This document shows, one piece after another, positions 27,992 to 37,350 of a stretch of 64,000 nucleotides of DNA (the stretch's first letter is position 1; every line of letters starts with the position of its first letter). This DNA is from Bacteroidales bacterium (GTDB taxonomy: Bacteria; Bacteroidota; Bacteroidia; Bacteroidales; VadinHA17): positions 1 to 64,000 of the forward strand of contig PLNT01000007.1 in assembly GCA_003141895.1 (NCBI GenBank), written 5' to 3'. Under the pieces are notes generated by a model. It did not search any database. It saw only the letters and a program-made list of their open reading frames with translations, and was not told where the DNA came from. The position numbers were made by a program, and so were the translations under genes.

Positions 27992-29404
27992 TTAAATAAG
28001 ATTGTTAGTTTCTAATATTTTCTTAATTTTCCTTGTAAACAATGCTGGTGGAAAAATATCCTCAAACTCCGAAAAGAGTTCCTTATCAAGATTTAAAGCG
28101 AGTGATAGATGACGGAATGCTTTATCATTATTACCTGAGTGCAGATAAAATGAAGCAAGCAGATAATTGATGCCTGGAACATCTCCGGTTACTTTATAAG
28201 CGTGTTCCAGGTATGGCAGTGCTTTTGTGGCTAGTCCGTCTTTCAGAATTATATTCCCAAGATCAGCCCACACTTCATCATAATAAGAATCAAGTTTAAG
28301 GGCTTCCCTGAAACATCTCAGGGCGGCTTTCTTCTCCCCTTTAGCATAATGAGCCTTCCCGAGAAGATACCAGATTTCCGGATTCTCGTCATCTAAATGT
28401 ACAGCTTTTCTGAAAAAAATCAAACTGTCGTCGGTGTTCCCTGTATTAAGGGAGATTACTCCAAGACCAAACCATGGATCAGCATATTCCGGGGCAAGTT
28501 CAATAGCTTCCTGATAATACTTTCGTGCCATTATGACTTCGCCTATCTTTTCGTAGCATTCAGCGAGGTATGTCATTGCTTCAAAACTTTCAGGCTCGTT
28601 CTCGAGGTATTCGTGATAAACAGGGACTGCGTCGGCATACCTCTCAAGGTTACTGAGAATATTTCCTTTATTAAAAATGGCAAAGGTATTCTGCGAGTTA
28701 ATAGCAAGCGCATAATCATAAGCTTCCATTGCTTTATCGTAGGATTCAAGCTTATTATAAATTATTCCAAGATTATACCAAGCACTATCCGAGAAAGGCT
28801 CTTCGTCAAGATATTTCAGATAATATTTTATGCTGTTCTCATAATCCTCAATCTTTTCATAAGCATACGCCATATCATAGAGATGTGCTTTGAACTCAGG
28901 TTCAAGCTCAATGAGCTTCTCCATATAAGGAATCATATGCTCATAATAGTTTAGATTCTGTAATACAGAAGTAATTGCAAATAAAATGTTCTCAACATCT
29001 TCCGTATCGAGAGTCAATGCAAAATCGAACATTTTTTTTGCCCCCTGAATGTCTCCCAGCATACCGTATGCAGTTCCTTTGGCAATATAAATCTCATGAT
29101 TTCCCGGTTCAATACTTTCGAGTCTCTTAAGCAACCTTAAAGCCTCTACGGCTCGTCCTTTGTCTAGCAGAACTCTGGCTTTTCTTAATTGAATCGATAC
29201 GGAATTCGGGTGCTGTTCACTTGCTAAAGTGGCAGCTTCGAAGGCCTTTATGGAATTATTGCTTTCAATATAATAATCTATAATAGTCTCAAATTCAAGA
29301 ACATCGAAAAAATAATTTTCATTATTTTTCTTCATCCTCTCAAACTTCTGGACCACATGTTTCACTTCTTCCTCGTAGGAAAATCCATACTTATCATCTT
29401 CCAT
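27992..29404 (-). CDS. Tetratricopeptide-repeat protein
   Basis: A 470-residue protein built almost wholly of about ten to twelve TPR units, each with the W/L-G-A-P spacing (for example AWYNLGIIYNKLESYDKAME, PEIWYLLGKAHYAKGEKKAA). No signal peptide or membrane segment, so cytoplasmic. A scaffold for protein interactions; its partner is not evident. Bacteroidetes genomes often carry such a gene beside aroE. First gene of the operon, with a TAnnTTTG element just upstream. Confidence 0.85.
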   Translation of the reverse strand: MEDDKYGFSYEEEVKHVVQKFERMKKNNENYFFDVLEFETIIDYYIESNNSIKAFEAATLASEQHPNSVSIQLRKARVLLDKGRAVEALRLLKRLESIEPGNHEIYIAKGTAYGMLGDIQGAKKMFDFALTLDTEDVENILFAITSVLQNLNYYEHMIPYMEKLIELEPEFKAHLYDMAYAYEKIEDYENSIKYYLKYLDEEPFSDSAWYNLGIIYNKLESYDKAMEAYDYALAINSQNTFAIFNKGNILSNLERYADAVPVYHEYLENEPESFEAMTYLAECYEKIGEVIMARKYYQEAIELAPEYADPWFGLGVISLNTGNTDDSLIFFRKAVHLDDENPEIWYLLGKAHYAKGEKKAALRCFREALKLDSYYDEVWADLGNIILKDGLATKALPYLEHAYKVTGDVPGINYLLASFYLHSGNNDKAFRHLSLALNLDKELFSEFEDIFPPALFTRKIKKILETNNLI

Positions 29405-29424
29405 GGTTCACAAGAATATGAATA

Positions 29425-29432
29425 CAAAATTA
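29425..29432 (-). promoter_or_regulatory. Predicted -7 element of the TPR-comA-aroE operon
   Basis: Minus-strand TAATTTTG (plus CAAAATTA) matches TAnnTTTG, 20 bp before the ATG of the TPR gene. No good -33 motif was seen. Confidence 0.5.
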
Positions 29433-29663
29433 ATACTATTTTTATAAGGGGAGTTTAGACCTATCGCCAATTATTAACATTTTAACATATTTTTAACTAT
29501 TTGATCAACAATTAAGTACAAATGATTTTTTTTTATTGATTTTTTTTTTCCTTCAGCACGCAACCTGTCGTCAATAATTAGCATCTTATGTAAATAAAAC
29601 TTGATATTATTTTTAACACATCATACCTATTTAACCCTAGAATTAACCTAAATTCTATCTTCG

Positions 29664-29689
29664 AAAAACCGGGCGACCTCCCGGTTTTT
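29664..29689 (+). terminator. Strong intrinsic terminator without an upstream gene
   Basis: AAAAACCGGG (29664-29673), a 6-nt loop, then CCCGGTTTTT (29680-29689), followed by CATTTTTATT. It lies in front of the PD40 lipoprotein gene and only 12 bp before that gene's -7 element. Confidence 0.75.
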
Positions 29690-29701
29690 CATTTTTATTG
29701 A

Positions 29702-29709
29702 TATATTTG
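29702..29709 (+). promoter_or_regulatory. Predicted -7 element of the PD40 lipoprotein gene
   Basis: TATATTTG matches TAnnTTTG, 29 bp before the ATG at 29739. The upstream region is T-rich, and no clean -33 TTTG is present. Confidence 0.55.
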
Positions 29710-29738
29710 TATTGATACATTCCTAAATACTCTTTCGT

Positions 29739-30746
29739 ATGGAAAAATCAGGATTTATCAATTTAACCGGGGTTCTGTTTATACTGTATATTTCTGTCGC
29801 TGGCTGTAAAAAGACTGATAATCCGATTAAGTTTCCGAATGGAACCTTTCCTGATACTGTTGTAAATTTGACTGATATCAACTCAAGCTATGATGATTAC
29901 AATGTTGCTTTATACCAACTGGATGATAATCTGCCTATAATATTTTCAAGCAACAGGAAAAGTGCAGGAGGACAATTTGATCTTGAACAGGGGAATGTCT
30001 CCTTCACTTTTGATCAGACAACGGGTGCATTTGTATTTAAATCTACAATGACAACTGTTCCTTTTTACGATAAATTGATCAATAAGGCAAAAACTCCTGG
30101 AAACGATTTCGGTCCTTACAGACTTTTCAGTACAGTTGACGGTTATGAGTATTTTTTGCTCTCATCAGTTAACGCAGCAGGAAATCTTGACTTCTATTAT
30201 CTTAAAAACCAGCCTTCATCAGGATCTGTCCTGCCGGAAGTATCAGGCCCATTTCCTATCAGTCTTTTAAATACATCATCTGATGATGCCTATATTAGTT
30301 TTAATTCTGAGCAGGATACCGTATATTTTTCTTCAAATAAAGACGGAAACTTTGATATTTATTTATTGAATAAACCTGCAGGTGAAGATAAAGATCTGGC
30401 GTCATGGTTTAATCTCGACTATCAGTTACCTATAAGACCCGACAGCATTAATAGTCCGGAGGAAGATAAATGTCCTTTCATTTACAGGCAGATTATGGTT
30501 TTTGCTTCTAACCGGCCAGGTGGAATGGGCGGTTTTGACCTGTACTATTCGATTTTTAAAAATGGGAAATGGAGCTTCCCGGTTAACTTCGGTCCGCGAA
30601 TAAATACATCTTATGATGAATACAGGCCCGTTATAGGATCAAGCGCAAGTTTCACAAATAAATACATGATGTTTTCTTCCAACAGACCAGGAGGAAAAGG
30701 TGGATTTGATCTCTATTTCACGGGTGTAGATATTCCTTCGAAATAG
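29739..30746 (+). CDS. PD40 (WD40-like) repeat lipoprotein
   Basis: A 335-residue lipoprotein: hydrophobic leader then the lipobox SVAGC (C23), followed by at least four PD40 beta-propeller motifs, IIFSSNRKSAGGQFDL, VYFSSNKDGNFDIY, MVFASNRPGGMGGFDLYYS and MMFSSNRPGGKGGFDLYF. Such TolB-like propellers sit in the periplasm or on the outer membrane of Bacteroidetes and bind proteins or glycans. Monocistronic between its own promoter and the convergent folD gene. The binding partner is unknown. Confidence 0.85.
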   Translation: MEKSGFINLTGVLFILYISVAGCKKTDNPIKFPNGTFPDTVVNLTDINSSYDDYNVALYQLDDNLPIIFSSNRKSAGGQFDLEQGNVSFTFDQTTGAFVFKSTMTTVPFYDKLINKAKTPGNDFGPYRLFSTVDGYEYFLLSSVNAAGNLDFYYLKNQPSSGSVLPEVSGPFPISLLNTSSDDAYISFNSEQDTVYFSSNKDGNFDIYLLNKPAGEDKDLASWFNLDYQLPIRPDSINSPEEDKCPFIYRQIMVFASNRPGGMGGFDLYYSIFKNGKWSFPVNFGPRINTSYDEYRPVIGSSASFTNKYMMFSSNRPGGKGGFDLYFTGVDIPSK

Positions 30747-30753
30747 TCTTGGC

Positions 30754-31623
30754 TTAAACTTTCTTTGCAGCGACAAGTGTATTCCTCAGTAATGAAACAC
30801 GTGTCATAGGACCTATACCGCCGGGAACCGGAGTGATATATGAACATTTAGGAGCAACTTTTTCGAAATCCACATCTCCCACTAACTTATATCCGGATTT
30901 GGTTTCTTTGCTTTCAATACGGGTTGCTCCTACATCAAATACAACAGCCCCTTCCTTTACCATTTTCTCTGTGATAAAAGAAGGTGAGCCAATTGCGGCA
31001 ATAATAATATCGGCTTTATTAACTATATCTGTAATATTCTTAGTCCTGCTATGAACCACCGTAACAGTTGCATCAAAGCCTTTCTGGGAAAGAAGTATGC
31101 TTACAGGCCTTCCTACAATATTACTGCGGCCAATGACGACACAATTCTTACCTGAAGTTTCAATGCTATATCTTTTTATAAGTTCAATGATGCCGTATGG
31201 TGTGGCAGGAAGATATCCTGAAAGACCAATGACCATTTTCCCGATATTGACAGGATGAAATCCATCGGCATCCTTCTTAGGATCAATTGCCTCAATAACT
31301 TTATTCTCCGATATATGTTTTGGAAGAGGAAGCTGTACAATGAATCCGTCAATGTCAGTGTCATTGTTAAGTTCATCAATTTTCTTAAGCAAAACTGACT
31401 CAGCAATGTCGCTATTGAACCTGATCAATGTCGATTTAAAGCCAACCTCCTCGCAATCTTTCACTTTGTTTGAGACGTAAGTCTCACTCGATCCATTGTT
31501 CCCAACGAGTATTGCAGCGAGATGCGGAATTTTTTTACCGGCTGCTTTTAATTTTGCAACCTCTGCCGCTATTTCCAGTTTAATTTCAGCGGCAACCTTC
31601 TTACCGTCAATAATTTTATACAT
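30754..31623 (-). CDS. folD: Bifunctional methylene-THF dehydrogenase/methenyl-THF cyclohydrolase
   Basis: Interconverts 5,10-methylene-THF and 10-formyl-THF in one-carbon metabolism. 289 residues; [20 protein letters not shown] contains the catalytic tyrosine and lysine, VQLPLPKHI and [11 protein letters not shown] follow, and the NADP-domain motifs [14 protein letters not shown] and [12 protein letters not shown] are intact. Eight bp after ffh, so probably co-transcribed. Confidence 0.95.
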   Translation of the reverse strand: MYKIIDGKKVAAEIKLEIAAEVAKLKAAGKKIPHLAAILVGNNGSSETYVSNKVKDCEEVGFKSTLIRFNSDIAESVLLKKIDELNNDTDIDGFIVQLPLPKHISENKVIEAIDPKKDADGFHPVNIGKMVIGLSGYLPATPYGIIELIKRYSIETSGKNCVVIGRSNIVGRPVSILLSQKGFDATVTVVHSRTKNITDIVNKADIIIAAIGSPSFITEKMVKEGAVVFDVGATRIESKETKSGYKLVGDVDFEKVAPKCSYITPVPGGIGPMTRVSLLRNTLVAAKKV

Positions 31624-31631
31624 TGCAGAGA

Positions 31632-32951
31632 TTATTTTTTCCCCATGAGACGCGCTACATTTCCGCCTTTGGTCATCATTTTCATCATCCTTTTAGTCTC
31701 ATCGAATTGTTTCAGGAGCTTGTTTACCTCCTGGACACTCGTTCCACTGCCTGTTGCAATTCTTTTGCGTCTGTTGCCATTAAGAACCACAGGATTAGTG
31801 CGCTCTTCAGGTGTCATGCTTCTAATAATTGCTTCGATACCTTTAAATGCATTATCATCTATGTCAAGATCTTTTACTGCTTTTCCAACACCCGGAATCA
31901 TCGCCATAAGATCTTTAACATTACCCATTTTCTTTATTTGCTGGATCTGTGTAATAAAATCGTTAAAATCAAACTGGTCTTTTGAGATTCTCTTCTGTAA
32001 CTTCCTGGCTTCTTCTGAGTCGTATTGTTCCTGTGCCTTCTCAACAAGAGAGACTATGTCACCCATTCCAAGGATCCGGTCAGCCATCCTCTCGGGGTAG
32101 AATACGTCAATCGCTTCCATCTTTTCACCTGAACTGACGAATTTGATTGGTTTGTTAACAACCGATTTTATAGAAAGAGCCGCTCCTCCCCTTGTATCGC
32201 CATCGAGTTTCGTCAAAACAACTCCATCAAAATCAAGTCTTTCATTGAATTCCTTCGCTGTATTCACCGCATCCTGACCAGTCATTGAATCAACCACGAA
32301 AAGGATTTCATGAGGATTGACTGCATCTTTTACCGAAGAAATCTCCTTCATCATCTCTTCATCTATTGCAAGGCGGCCGGCTGTATCGATGATTACAACA
32401 TCATATCCGCTTTTTTTTGCTTCTTTCACGGCATTCCGTGCGATAACAATCGGGCTCAGGTTTCCATCTTCTGTATAGACGGGAACTTCAATCTGTGTTC
32501 CGATTATCTTCAGTTGTTCGATAGCCGCAGGACGGTAAACATCGCATGCGACCAATAATGGGTTCTTCCCCCTTTTACTTTTTACCCATTTTGCAAGTTT
32601 TCCGCTGAAAGTTGTTTTTCCTGATCCCTGGAGTCCTGCTATGAGAATTATAGAAGGATTGATTTTGATATTAAGATCAGTCTTGTCGACTCCCATCAGG
32701 TCAACCAGTTCATCATGGACGATCTTAACCATCATCTGTGAAGGATTGACTGAATTAAGAACCTCTTGTCCTATAGCTTTCTGCTTAACAGTGTCAGTGA
32801 ATTGTTTTGCAATTTTAAAGTTCACATCAGCATCGAGCAGAGCCCGGCGTACCTCCTTAAGTGTCTCCGCAATATTTATTTCAGATATCCTGCCCTGTCC
32901 TTTTAATAACTTAAAGGATTTCTCCAGCCTGTCACTTAAATTTTCAAACAT
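31632..32951 (-). CDS. ffh: Signal recognition particle protein Ffh (SRP54)
   Basis: GTPase that targets nascent membrane proteins with SRP RNA. 439 residues: N domain (1-85), G domain with [17 protein letters not shown] (P loop, about 107-123), DTAGRL and [14 protein letters not shown], and a methionine-rich M domain at the C-terminus (MTPEERTNP... MMKMMTKGG). Operon with folD. No SRP RNA gene was recognised nearby. Confidence 0.96.
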   Translation of the reverse strand: MFENLSDRLEKSFKLLKGQGRISEINIAETLKEVRRALLDADVNFKIAKQFTDTVKQKAIGQEVLNSVNPSQMMVKIVHDELVDLMGVDKTDLNIKINPSIILIAGLQGSGKTTFSGKLAKWVKSKRGKNPLLVACDVYRPAAIEQLKIIGTQIEVPVYTEDGNLSPIVIARNAVKEAKKSGYDVVIIDTAGRLAIDEEMMKEISSVKDAVNPHEILFVVDSMTGQDAVNTAKEFNERLDFDGVVLTKLDGDTRGGAALSIKSVVNKPIKFVSSGEKMEAIDVFYPERMADRILGMGDIVSLVEKAQEQYDSEEARKLQKRISKDQFDFNDFITQIQQIKKMGNVKDLMAMIPGVGKAVKDLDIDDNAFKGIEAIIRSMTPEERTNPVVLNGNRRKRIATGSGTSVQEVNKLLKQFDETKRMMKMMTKGGNVARLMGKK

Positions 32952-32984
32952 ATTGTATAAGTAATTTAAATTTTCTCAACTCCC

Positions 32985-33110
32985 AAAACCCTCTGTCACT
33001 TTTCCTCGCAAGCTCGGAACAGTGACATCCCCCAAAAGGGGGGAAAATCCGGTATCATCAATGAACAACAATTGATATAGATATTTGGTCCCGCTTTGCG
33101 GGATTGGGGA
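32985..33110. repeat. Nested-hairpin intergenic repeat, copy 5
   Basis: TGTCACT (32994-33000) pairs with AGTGACA (33021-33027), followed by CCCCC-AAAA-GGGGG (about 33029-33042) and CCCGC-TTT-GCGGG (33090-33102). It fills the gap between the argS stop and the ffh start, with the same kind of nested GC stems as copies 1-4. Confidence 0.65.
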
Positions 33111-33112
33111 AC

Positions 33113-34900
33113 CTACATTCTCTCCGGCATTTCAATACCCAGCAACCACATACCTGTATATAATATTTCGCTAGTAACCTTTGATAAAGTAATCCTGAAA
33201 TTTCGTACCTGTTCGTCACTCTCCCCCAGAATAGAAAAATCGTGATAGAACTGGTTGTATTCCCTTGCAAGTTCATAACAATAATTCGCAATCAGTGCAG
33301 GGCTGTATCCTAACGCGGCAGTAGTAACAGTTTCAGAAAAATTTCGCATCAGTTTGATCAATTCAATTTCTTTCTGACCTGTTTGTGCACCTTCATATAA
33401 TGCGTTATCAACATTTATTCCCATCTGTTCAGCTTTGCGGAACACTGATTTTATTCTGGTATATGTATATTGTATGAATGGCCCGGTATTGCCGTTGAAA
33501 TCAATTGATTCTGCGGGATTGAAAGTCATGTTTTTCTTTGGATCAACTTTAAGAATATAGTACTTCAGGGCACCCATTCCGATTTTCCTGAATATTTCAT
33601 GCTTTTCGTCTTCCGAAAAATCTGATAGTTTTCCGAGTTCAAGAGATACCTCCATTGCAGTCATTTGCATTTCTTTTATGAGGTCATCAGCATCAACAAT
33701 TGTGCCTTCCCGTGACTTCATCCTGCCTTCAGGAAGTTCAACCATACCATATGAAAAATGGATCAATCCATCCGACCATTGATATCCCATCATTCTAAGA
33801 AGTGCTTTAAGCACCTGGAAATGATAATTCTGTTCATTTCCAACTACATAAATATTTTTATCGAAGTTATATTCCTTATGCCGGTCTACAGCTGTTCCCA
33901 GATCCTGTGTCATGTAAACCGCTGTACCATCGGAACGAAGCAATAATTTCTGATCTAATCCCTCAGGAGTCAGATCAGCCCATATTGAACTGTCTTCATT
34001 CCTGTAAAGAATATTTTCTTTTAATGCTTTCAGAACGATTTCCTTTCCGACTTTATAAGTATCTGATTCATAATATATTTTATCAAAATCAACACCAAGT
34101 TTTCGATATGTTTCATCAAATCCGGCATAAACCCATGAGTTCATTGTTTTCCACAGGCTTACAACTTCATTGTCTCCTGCCTCCCATTTCAGAAGCATAT
34201 CTCTTGTTTCGCGCATGAGAGGTGCAGCATTTTTTGCTTCTTCTTCTGCCATGCCCTCACCTATCAGCTTCTCAACCTGAATCTTATAATTCTTTTCAAA
34301 TAAAACATAATATTTTCCAACAAGATGATCGCCCTTCATCCCTGATGACTCAGGAGTTTCTCCGTTGCCAAATTTTTGCCAGGCAAGCATTGATTTACAG
34401 ATATGGATTCCCCTGTCGTTTACAATATTTGTTTTTATAACCTTATGTCCGACACCTGATAAAATGCGGTAAAGAGAATAGCCCAGCAGATTATTTCTTA
34501 TATGCCCAAGATGAAGAGGCTTATTTGTATTTGGCGAAGAGTATTCAACCAGTATTGTCTCAGGATCAGAAACAAGACAACTTTCGAGGTGGTTCTTTTC
34601 AAGAGATAGTTTTCCGAAAAAATCAACCCACCATGCATCAGAGACTTCAAGGTTCAGGAATCCCTTAATAACATTAAATCCAGAGATTGCATCGAAGTTA
34701 TCTTTAAGATATTGCCCGATCATCTCACCGGTTTTTTCGGGAGTATTTTTTGAAAAACGGAGAAGAGGAAAGACAACAAGTGTAAAATCACCTTTGAAAT
34801 CTTTCCTTGTTTCCTGAATCTGAATCAGGTCATCTTTTACTTCGCTATTGTAAATAATTTTAACAGCTTCTTTTATCTTTTCCTTAAGAACAATCTCCAT
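33113..34900 (-). CDS. argS: Arginyl-tRNA synthetase
   Basis: Charges tRNA-Arg. 595 residues from MEIVLKEKIKEA at 34900; the frame is open to 34939, but the predicted start point near 34922 excludes that. Class I signature HLGH in NKPLHLGHIRNN, KMSKS counterpart GRMKSREGTIVD (as usual in ArgS, the lysine position is shifted), N-terminal additional domain (about 1-110) and C-terminal DALR anticodon domain ending GIEMPERM. Confidence 0.95.
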   Translation of the reverse strand: MEIVLKEKIKEAVKIIYNSEVKDDLIQIQETRKDFKGDFTLVVFPLLRFSKNTPEKTGEMIGQYLKDNFDAISGFNVIKGFLNLEVSDAWWVDFFGKLSLEKNHLESCLVSDPETILVEYSSPNTNKPLHLGHIRNNLLGYSLYRILSGVGHKVIKTNIVNDRGIHICKSMLAWQKFGNGETPESSGMKGDHLVGKYYVLFEKNYKIQVEKLIGEGMAEEEAKNAAPLMRETRDMLLKWEAGDNEVVSLWKTMNSWVYAGFDETYRKLGVDFDKIYYESDTYKVGKEIVLKALKENILYRNEDSSIWADLTPEGLDQKLLLRSDGTAVYMTQDLGTAVDRHKEYNFDKNIYVVGNEQNYHFQVLKALLRMMGYQWSDGLIHFSYGMVELPEGRMKSREGTIVDADDLIKEMQMTAMEVSLELGKLSDFSEDEKHEIFRKIGMGALKYYILKVDPKKNMTFNPAESIDFNGNTGPFIQYTYTRIKSVFRKAEQMGINVDNALYEGAQTGQKEIELIKLMRNFSETVTTAALGYSPALIANYCYELAREYNQFYHDFSILGESDEQVRNFRITLSKVTSEILYTGMWLLGIEMPERM

Positions 34901-34927
34901 TTTCTTCCTTAACAAAATTTCAGGGAG

Positions 34928-34935
34928 CAAAGATA
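34928..34935 (-). promoter_or_regulatory. Predicted -7 element of argS
   Basis: Minus-strand TATCTTTG (plus CAAAGATA) matches TAnnTTTG. A minus-strand CTTG (plus CAAG, 34957-34960) is near the -33 position. Confidence 0.6.
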
Positions 34936-35090
34936 GCATTTTAATATATTGATTTACAAGAAAACATATCCAAAGTGGGCTCTCAATATTGGAACGGGAA
35001 ATTGTCTTCGATTATGTCAAACTACGTGATTTATTTGACAACTGGCTCTTTCTTTTTGATAAAGAAAAATTCTCTCTTAAAAAGTTGTTA

Positions 35091-35098
35091 TATTTTTG
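35091..35098 (+). promoter_or_regulatory. Predicted -7 element of the SiaC-like gene
   Basis: TATTTTTG matches TAnnTTTG. It lies inside the longest open frame but 44 bp upstream of the GTG at 35142, which is one reason for choosing that start. Confidence 0.5.
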
Positions 35099-35141
35099 GA
35101 TATGTTTTTTTAATAACTTTAACATTAATAAAAGAATTAAG

Positions 35142-35597
35142 GTGGTCTTAAAAAATCTATTCATCGAACCCACAGCAAAAACTCCCCAGGTTGATTTAAA
35201 TTATCCTTCCGGCGAACTCATCATGTCGGGAAAATCAATTTCGGAAAAAGCTGCGACTCTTTATGAAACTGTTCTCAACTGGGTCACGGAATATATAAAG
35301 AATCCAAGACCTACCACAAACCTGCGGTTAAATCTTGAATATTTCAATACAGCATCTGCAATCTGGCTGGCAAAAATTGTTCAAACACTTGGCTCTATAA
35401 AAGATAGTGAGTACATTTTGATGATCCATCTTTACTTTAATATTGAAGATTACAACAATATGGAAACTGATGATCTGAAAGATGAACTGCATCCAATTAT
35501 TCATATGATAGGTATTCCGACTGTGAGTATGGGAATCAAAATTTATGGAACCGGCGAAAAAGGAGAGATCCTTAAGGAAACGATGGTCCTGATCTAA
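35142..35597 (+). CDS. SiaC-family (DUF1987) regulatory phosphoprotein
   Basis: Family members are small phosphoproteins of partner-switching systems; SiaC of Pseudomonas aeruginosa controls the diguanylate cyclase SiaD and is dephosphorylated by SiaA. Conserved features: FIEPTAKTPQVDLNYPSGEL, then MSGKSISEKAATLYETVLNW, and the central LRLNLEYFNTASAIWLAKIV with the T/S positions normally phosphorylated. GTG at 35142 gives 151 residues; the upstream open frame (from TTG 34989) is rich in aromatic residues and precedes the predicted promoter. No SiaA, SiaB or SiaD gene is adjacent, so this is an orphan copy. Confidence 0.75.
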   Translation: MVLKNLFIEPTAKTPQVDLNYPSGELIMSGKSISEKAATLYETVLNWVTEYIKNPRPTTNLRLNLEYFNTASAIWLAKIVQTLGSIKDSEYILMIHLYFNIEDYNNMETDDLKDELHPIIHMIGIPTVSMGIKIYGTGEKGEILKETMVLI

Positions 35598-35743
35598 GGT
35601 TGAGGTTGATGTTAAAGCTTAGGACACCTGAGTCATGCGCTCTGAGTTCTGAGCAATTGTCTATCGCCTGTAATACATAATACATTTTTTAATTTTCTCA
35701 TTTTTTTGGCATAACTTTAGTTCGCCAATTAATTGTAATAGTC

Positions 35744-37249
35744 ATGCAAACGATATTCATTGCTTTGCTATCAATATTCACTATCATGGAAACATTTTCC
35801 CAAAATATTACAACTGACAGGCAACCGTTTGCCGCCGGTAGATTTTATCCGGCTGACAAAAAGGTTCTAACATCAGATCTTTCCGTACTTTTCAGAAACT
35901 GTAAAAAACCTGCGGAGAATTGGAAAGTAAGAGCAATTATCAGTCCCCATGCAGGATATATTTTCTCAGGACGAATAAGTGCATCCGCATTTTCTGCAAT
36001 ACCTCAAAATGCAGTATATAAAAACATTTTTATTATCGGGTCCAGCCATGTGATGTACTTTGACGGTGCATCGGTATATAACTGTGGCGATTATATTACT
36101 CCATTGGGGAAAGCTACGGTTAACAAAGAAATTGCAAACAAGCTTATTTCAGATAATAAAGTTTTCAAATTTCCAGTAGATGCACATATTAAAGAACATA
36201 GCATCGAAAATCAGGTTCCATTTATCCAGTATTATTTTAAGAACACACCTGCTATAGTCCCCATTATAATAGGAACAGATAATGAAAACACTGTACGGAA
36301 AATTGCGGAAGCACTCAGACCATGGTTTGTTCCTGAAAATCTGTTTATTATCAGCAGCGATTTTTCTCATTACCCGGGTTACAAGGATGCTGTTGAAACA
36401 GACAGTCTGACAGCAAATAGTATTATTTCAGGAAATTCAAAAACATTTCTTAATACACTCCAGAGTAATGAATCAAAACATATACCCGGACTTGTTACAA
36501 GCATGTGCGGATGGACTTCAGGACTTACTTTGCTTGATTTAACAGGGGGGAATAAAGAATTTGAAATCAAACTAATAGATTATTGCAATTCAGGTGATTC
36601 TCCTGAAGCTGGTAAAAATGAGGTAGTTGGTTATAATGCTATAGCCGTAATTGATAAAAGTGAAATAGCTGCTGGTGAAAGCCTGGATCAAACCAGTTTT
36701 TCATTTACAGAAAATGAGAAAAAACAACTTTTCAAAATAGTCAGAAACTCAATTCAGTCGAAGCTTTCTGATAACAAGAAGTTAGTACTTGACGAAAAGT
36801 CTGTCACAGAGAACCTTAAAAAGCCAATGGGTGCATTTGTTACTCTAAAAATTGATGGATCTTTGAAAGGCTGTATAGGAAGATTTGTTTCATCGGAACC
36901 CTTATATAAAGTTGTCCAGGAATCAGCCATTTCGAGTGCATTTGAAGATCCACGTTTCTCACCTCTGACAAAGGATGAATACAAAAAAACCGACATAGAA
37001 ATAACAGTACTCGGACCGTTAAAGAAAATCGACAACATTAACGAAATAGTCTTAGGCAAGCACGGTATTTACATAAAGAAGGGCTCCAATGCAGGTACCA
37101 TGCTGCCACAGGTCGCAATAGAGAATGGATGGACGGTGGAACAATTCCTTGAGGTCACTTCAGAGGAAAAGGCTGGTCTTGGCCGGGATGGCTGGAAAGA
37201 TGCTGATATTTATATTTACGAAGGGGTCGTTCTGGAGGAGAATAAGTGA
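35744..37249 (+). CDS. amrB-amrA: Secreted MEMO-AMMECR1 fusion (AmmeMemoRadiSam proteins B and A)
   Basis: Two modules of the AmmeMemoRadiSam set in one 501-residue chain. Residues 1-20 form a Sec-type signal (MQTIFIALLSIFTIMETFSQ), so the protein is probably exported. MEMO domain (about 25-305): IISPHAGYIFSG with H69, H148/H152 in DAHIKEHSIENQVPF, SSDFSHY and C255 in SMCGW correspond to the metal-pocket residues of human MEMO1. AMMECR1 domain (about 325-501): the hallmark LKGCIGR (374-380) and SAFEDPRFSPLT. Function unknown; RNA or protein modification has been proposed for the family. Members are usually cytosolic, so the signal peptide is notable. The partner radical SAM gene is 5.3 kb downstream. 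Confidence 0.85.
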   Translation: MQTIFIALLSIFTIMETFSQNITTDRQPFAAGRFYPADKKVLTSDLSVLFRNCKKPAENWKVRAIISPHAGYIFSGRISASAFSAIPQNAVYKNIFIIGSSHVMYFDGASVYNCGDYITPLGKATVNKEIANKLISDNKVFKFPVDAHIKEHSIENQVPFIQYYFKNTPAIVPIIIGTDNENTVRKIAEALRPWFVPENLFIISSDFSHYPGYKDAVETDSLTANSIISGNSKTFLNTLQSNESKHIPGLVTSMCGWTSGLTLLDLTGGNKEFEIKLIDYCNSGDSPEAGKNEVVGYNAIAVIDKSEIAAGESLDQTSFSFTENEKKQLFKIVRNSIQSKLSDNKKLVLDEKSVTENLKKPMGAFVTLKIDGSLKGCIGRFVSSEPLYKVVQESAISSAFEDPRFSPLTKDEYKKTDIEITVLGPLKKIDNINEIVLGKHGIYIKKGSNAGTMLPQVAIENGWTVEQFLEVTSEEKAGLGRDGWKDADIYIYEGVVLEENK

Positions 37250-37297
37250 CTGAGGGACGAAGAGACATCAGATAAACTAAATCTCTTGGCAATTTAA

Positions 37298-37349
37298 GCG
37301 CTCAGGCGCTCAGGCACTCCAGGCACTTAAGGCACTATAGGCACTCGGA
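37298..37349. repeat. Degenerate 8-9 bp tandem array abutting a start codon
   Basis: Six consecutive units: GCGCTCAG twice (37298-37313), then GCACTCCAG, GCACTTAAG, GCACTATAG and GCACTCGGA (37314-37349). The array ends one base before the ATG at 37351, so it would occupy the translation-initiation region of the membrane protein mRNA. Confidence 0.75.
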
Positions 37350-37350
37350 T

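Larger units (their letters stand above)
29433..29738 (+). other. 306-bp divergent spacer with an orphan terminator; possible small RNA
   Basis: AT-rich, with no coding frame. It holds long T runs (about 29525-29550), a near-consensus -7 element TATTTTTA around 29608, a strong terminator at 29664-29689 and the promoter of the next gene. No gene lies upstream on the plus strand, so the terminator has no obvious transcript unless a short RNA of about 70 nt starts near 29620. Confidence 0.35.

Noticed and set aside
34989-35141. Longer SiaC-like protein from TTG 34989
   Set aside because: The extra segment is aromatic-rich, not part of the DUF1987 fold, and contains the predicted promoter.
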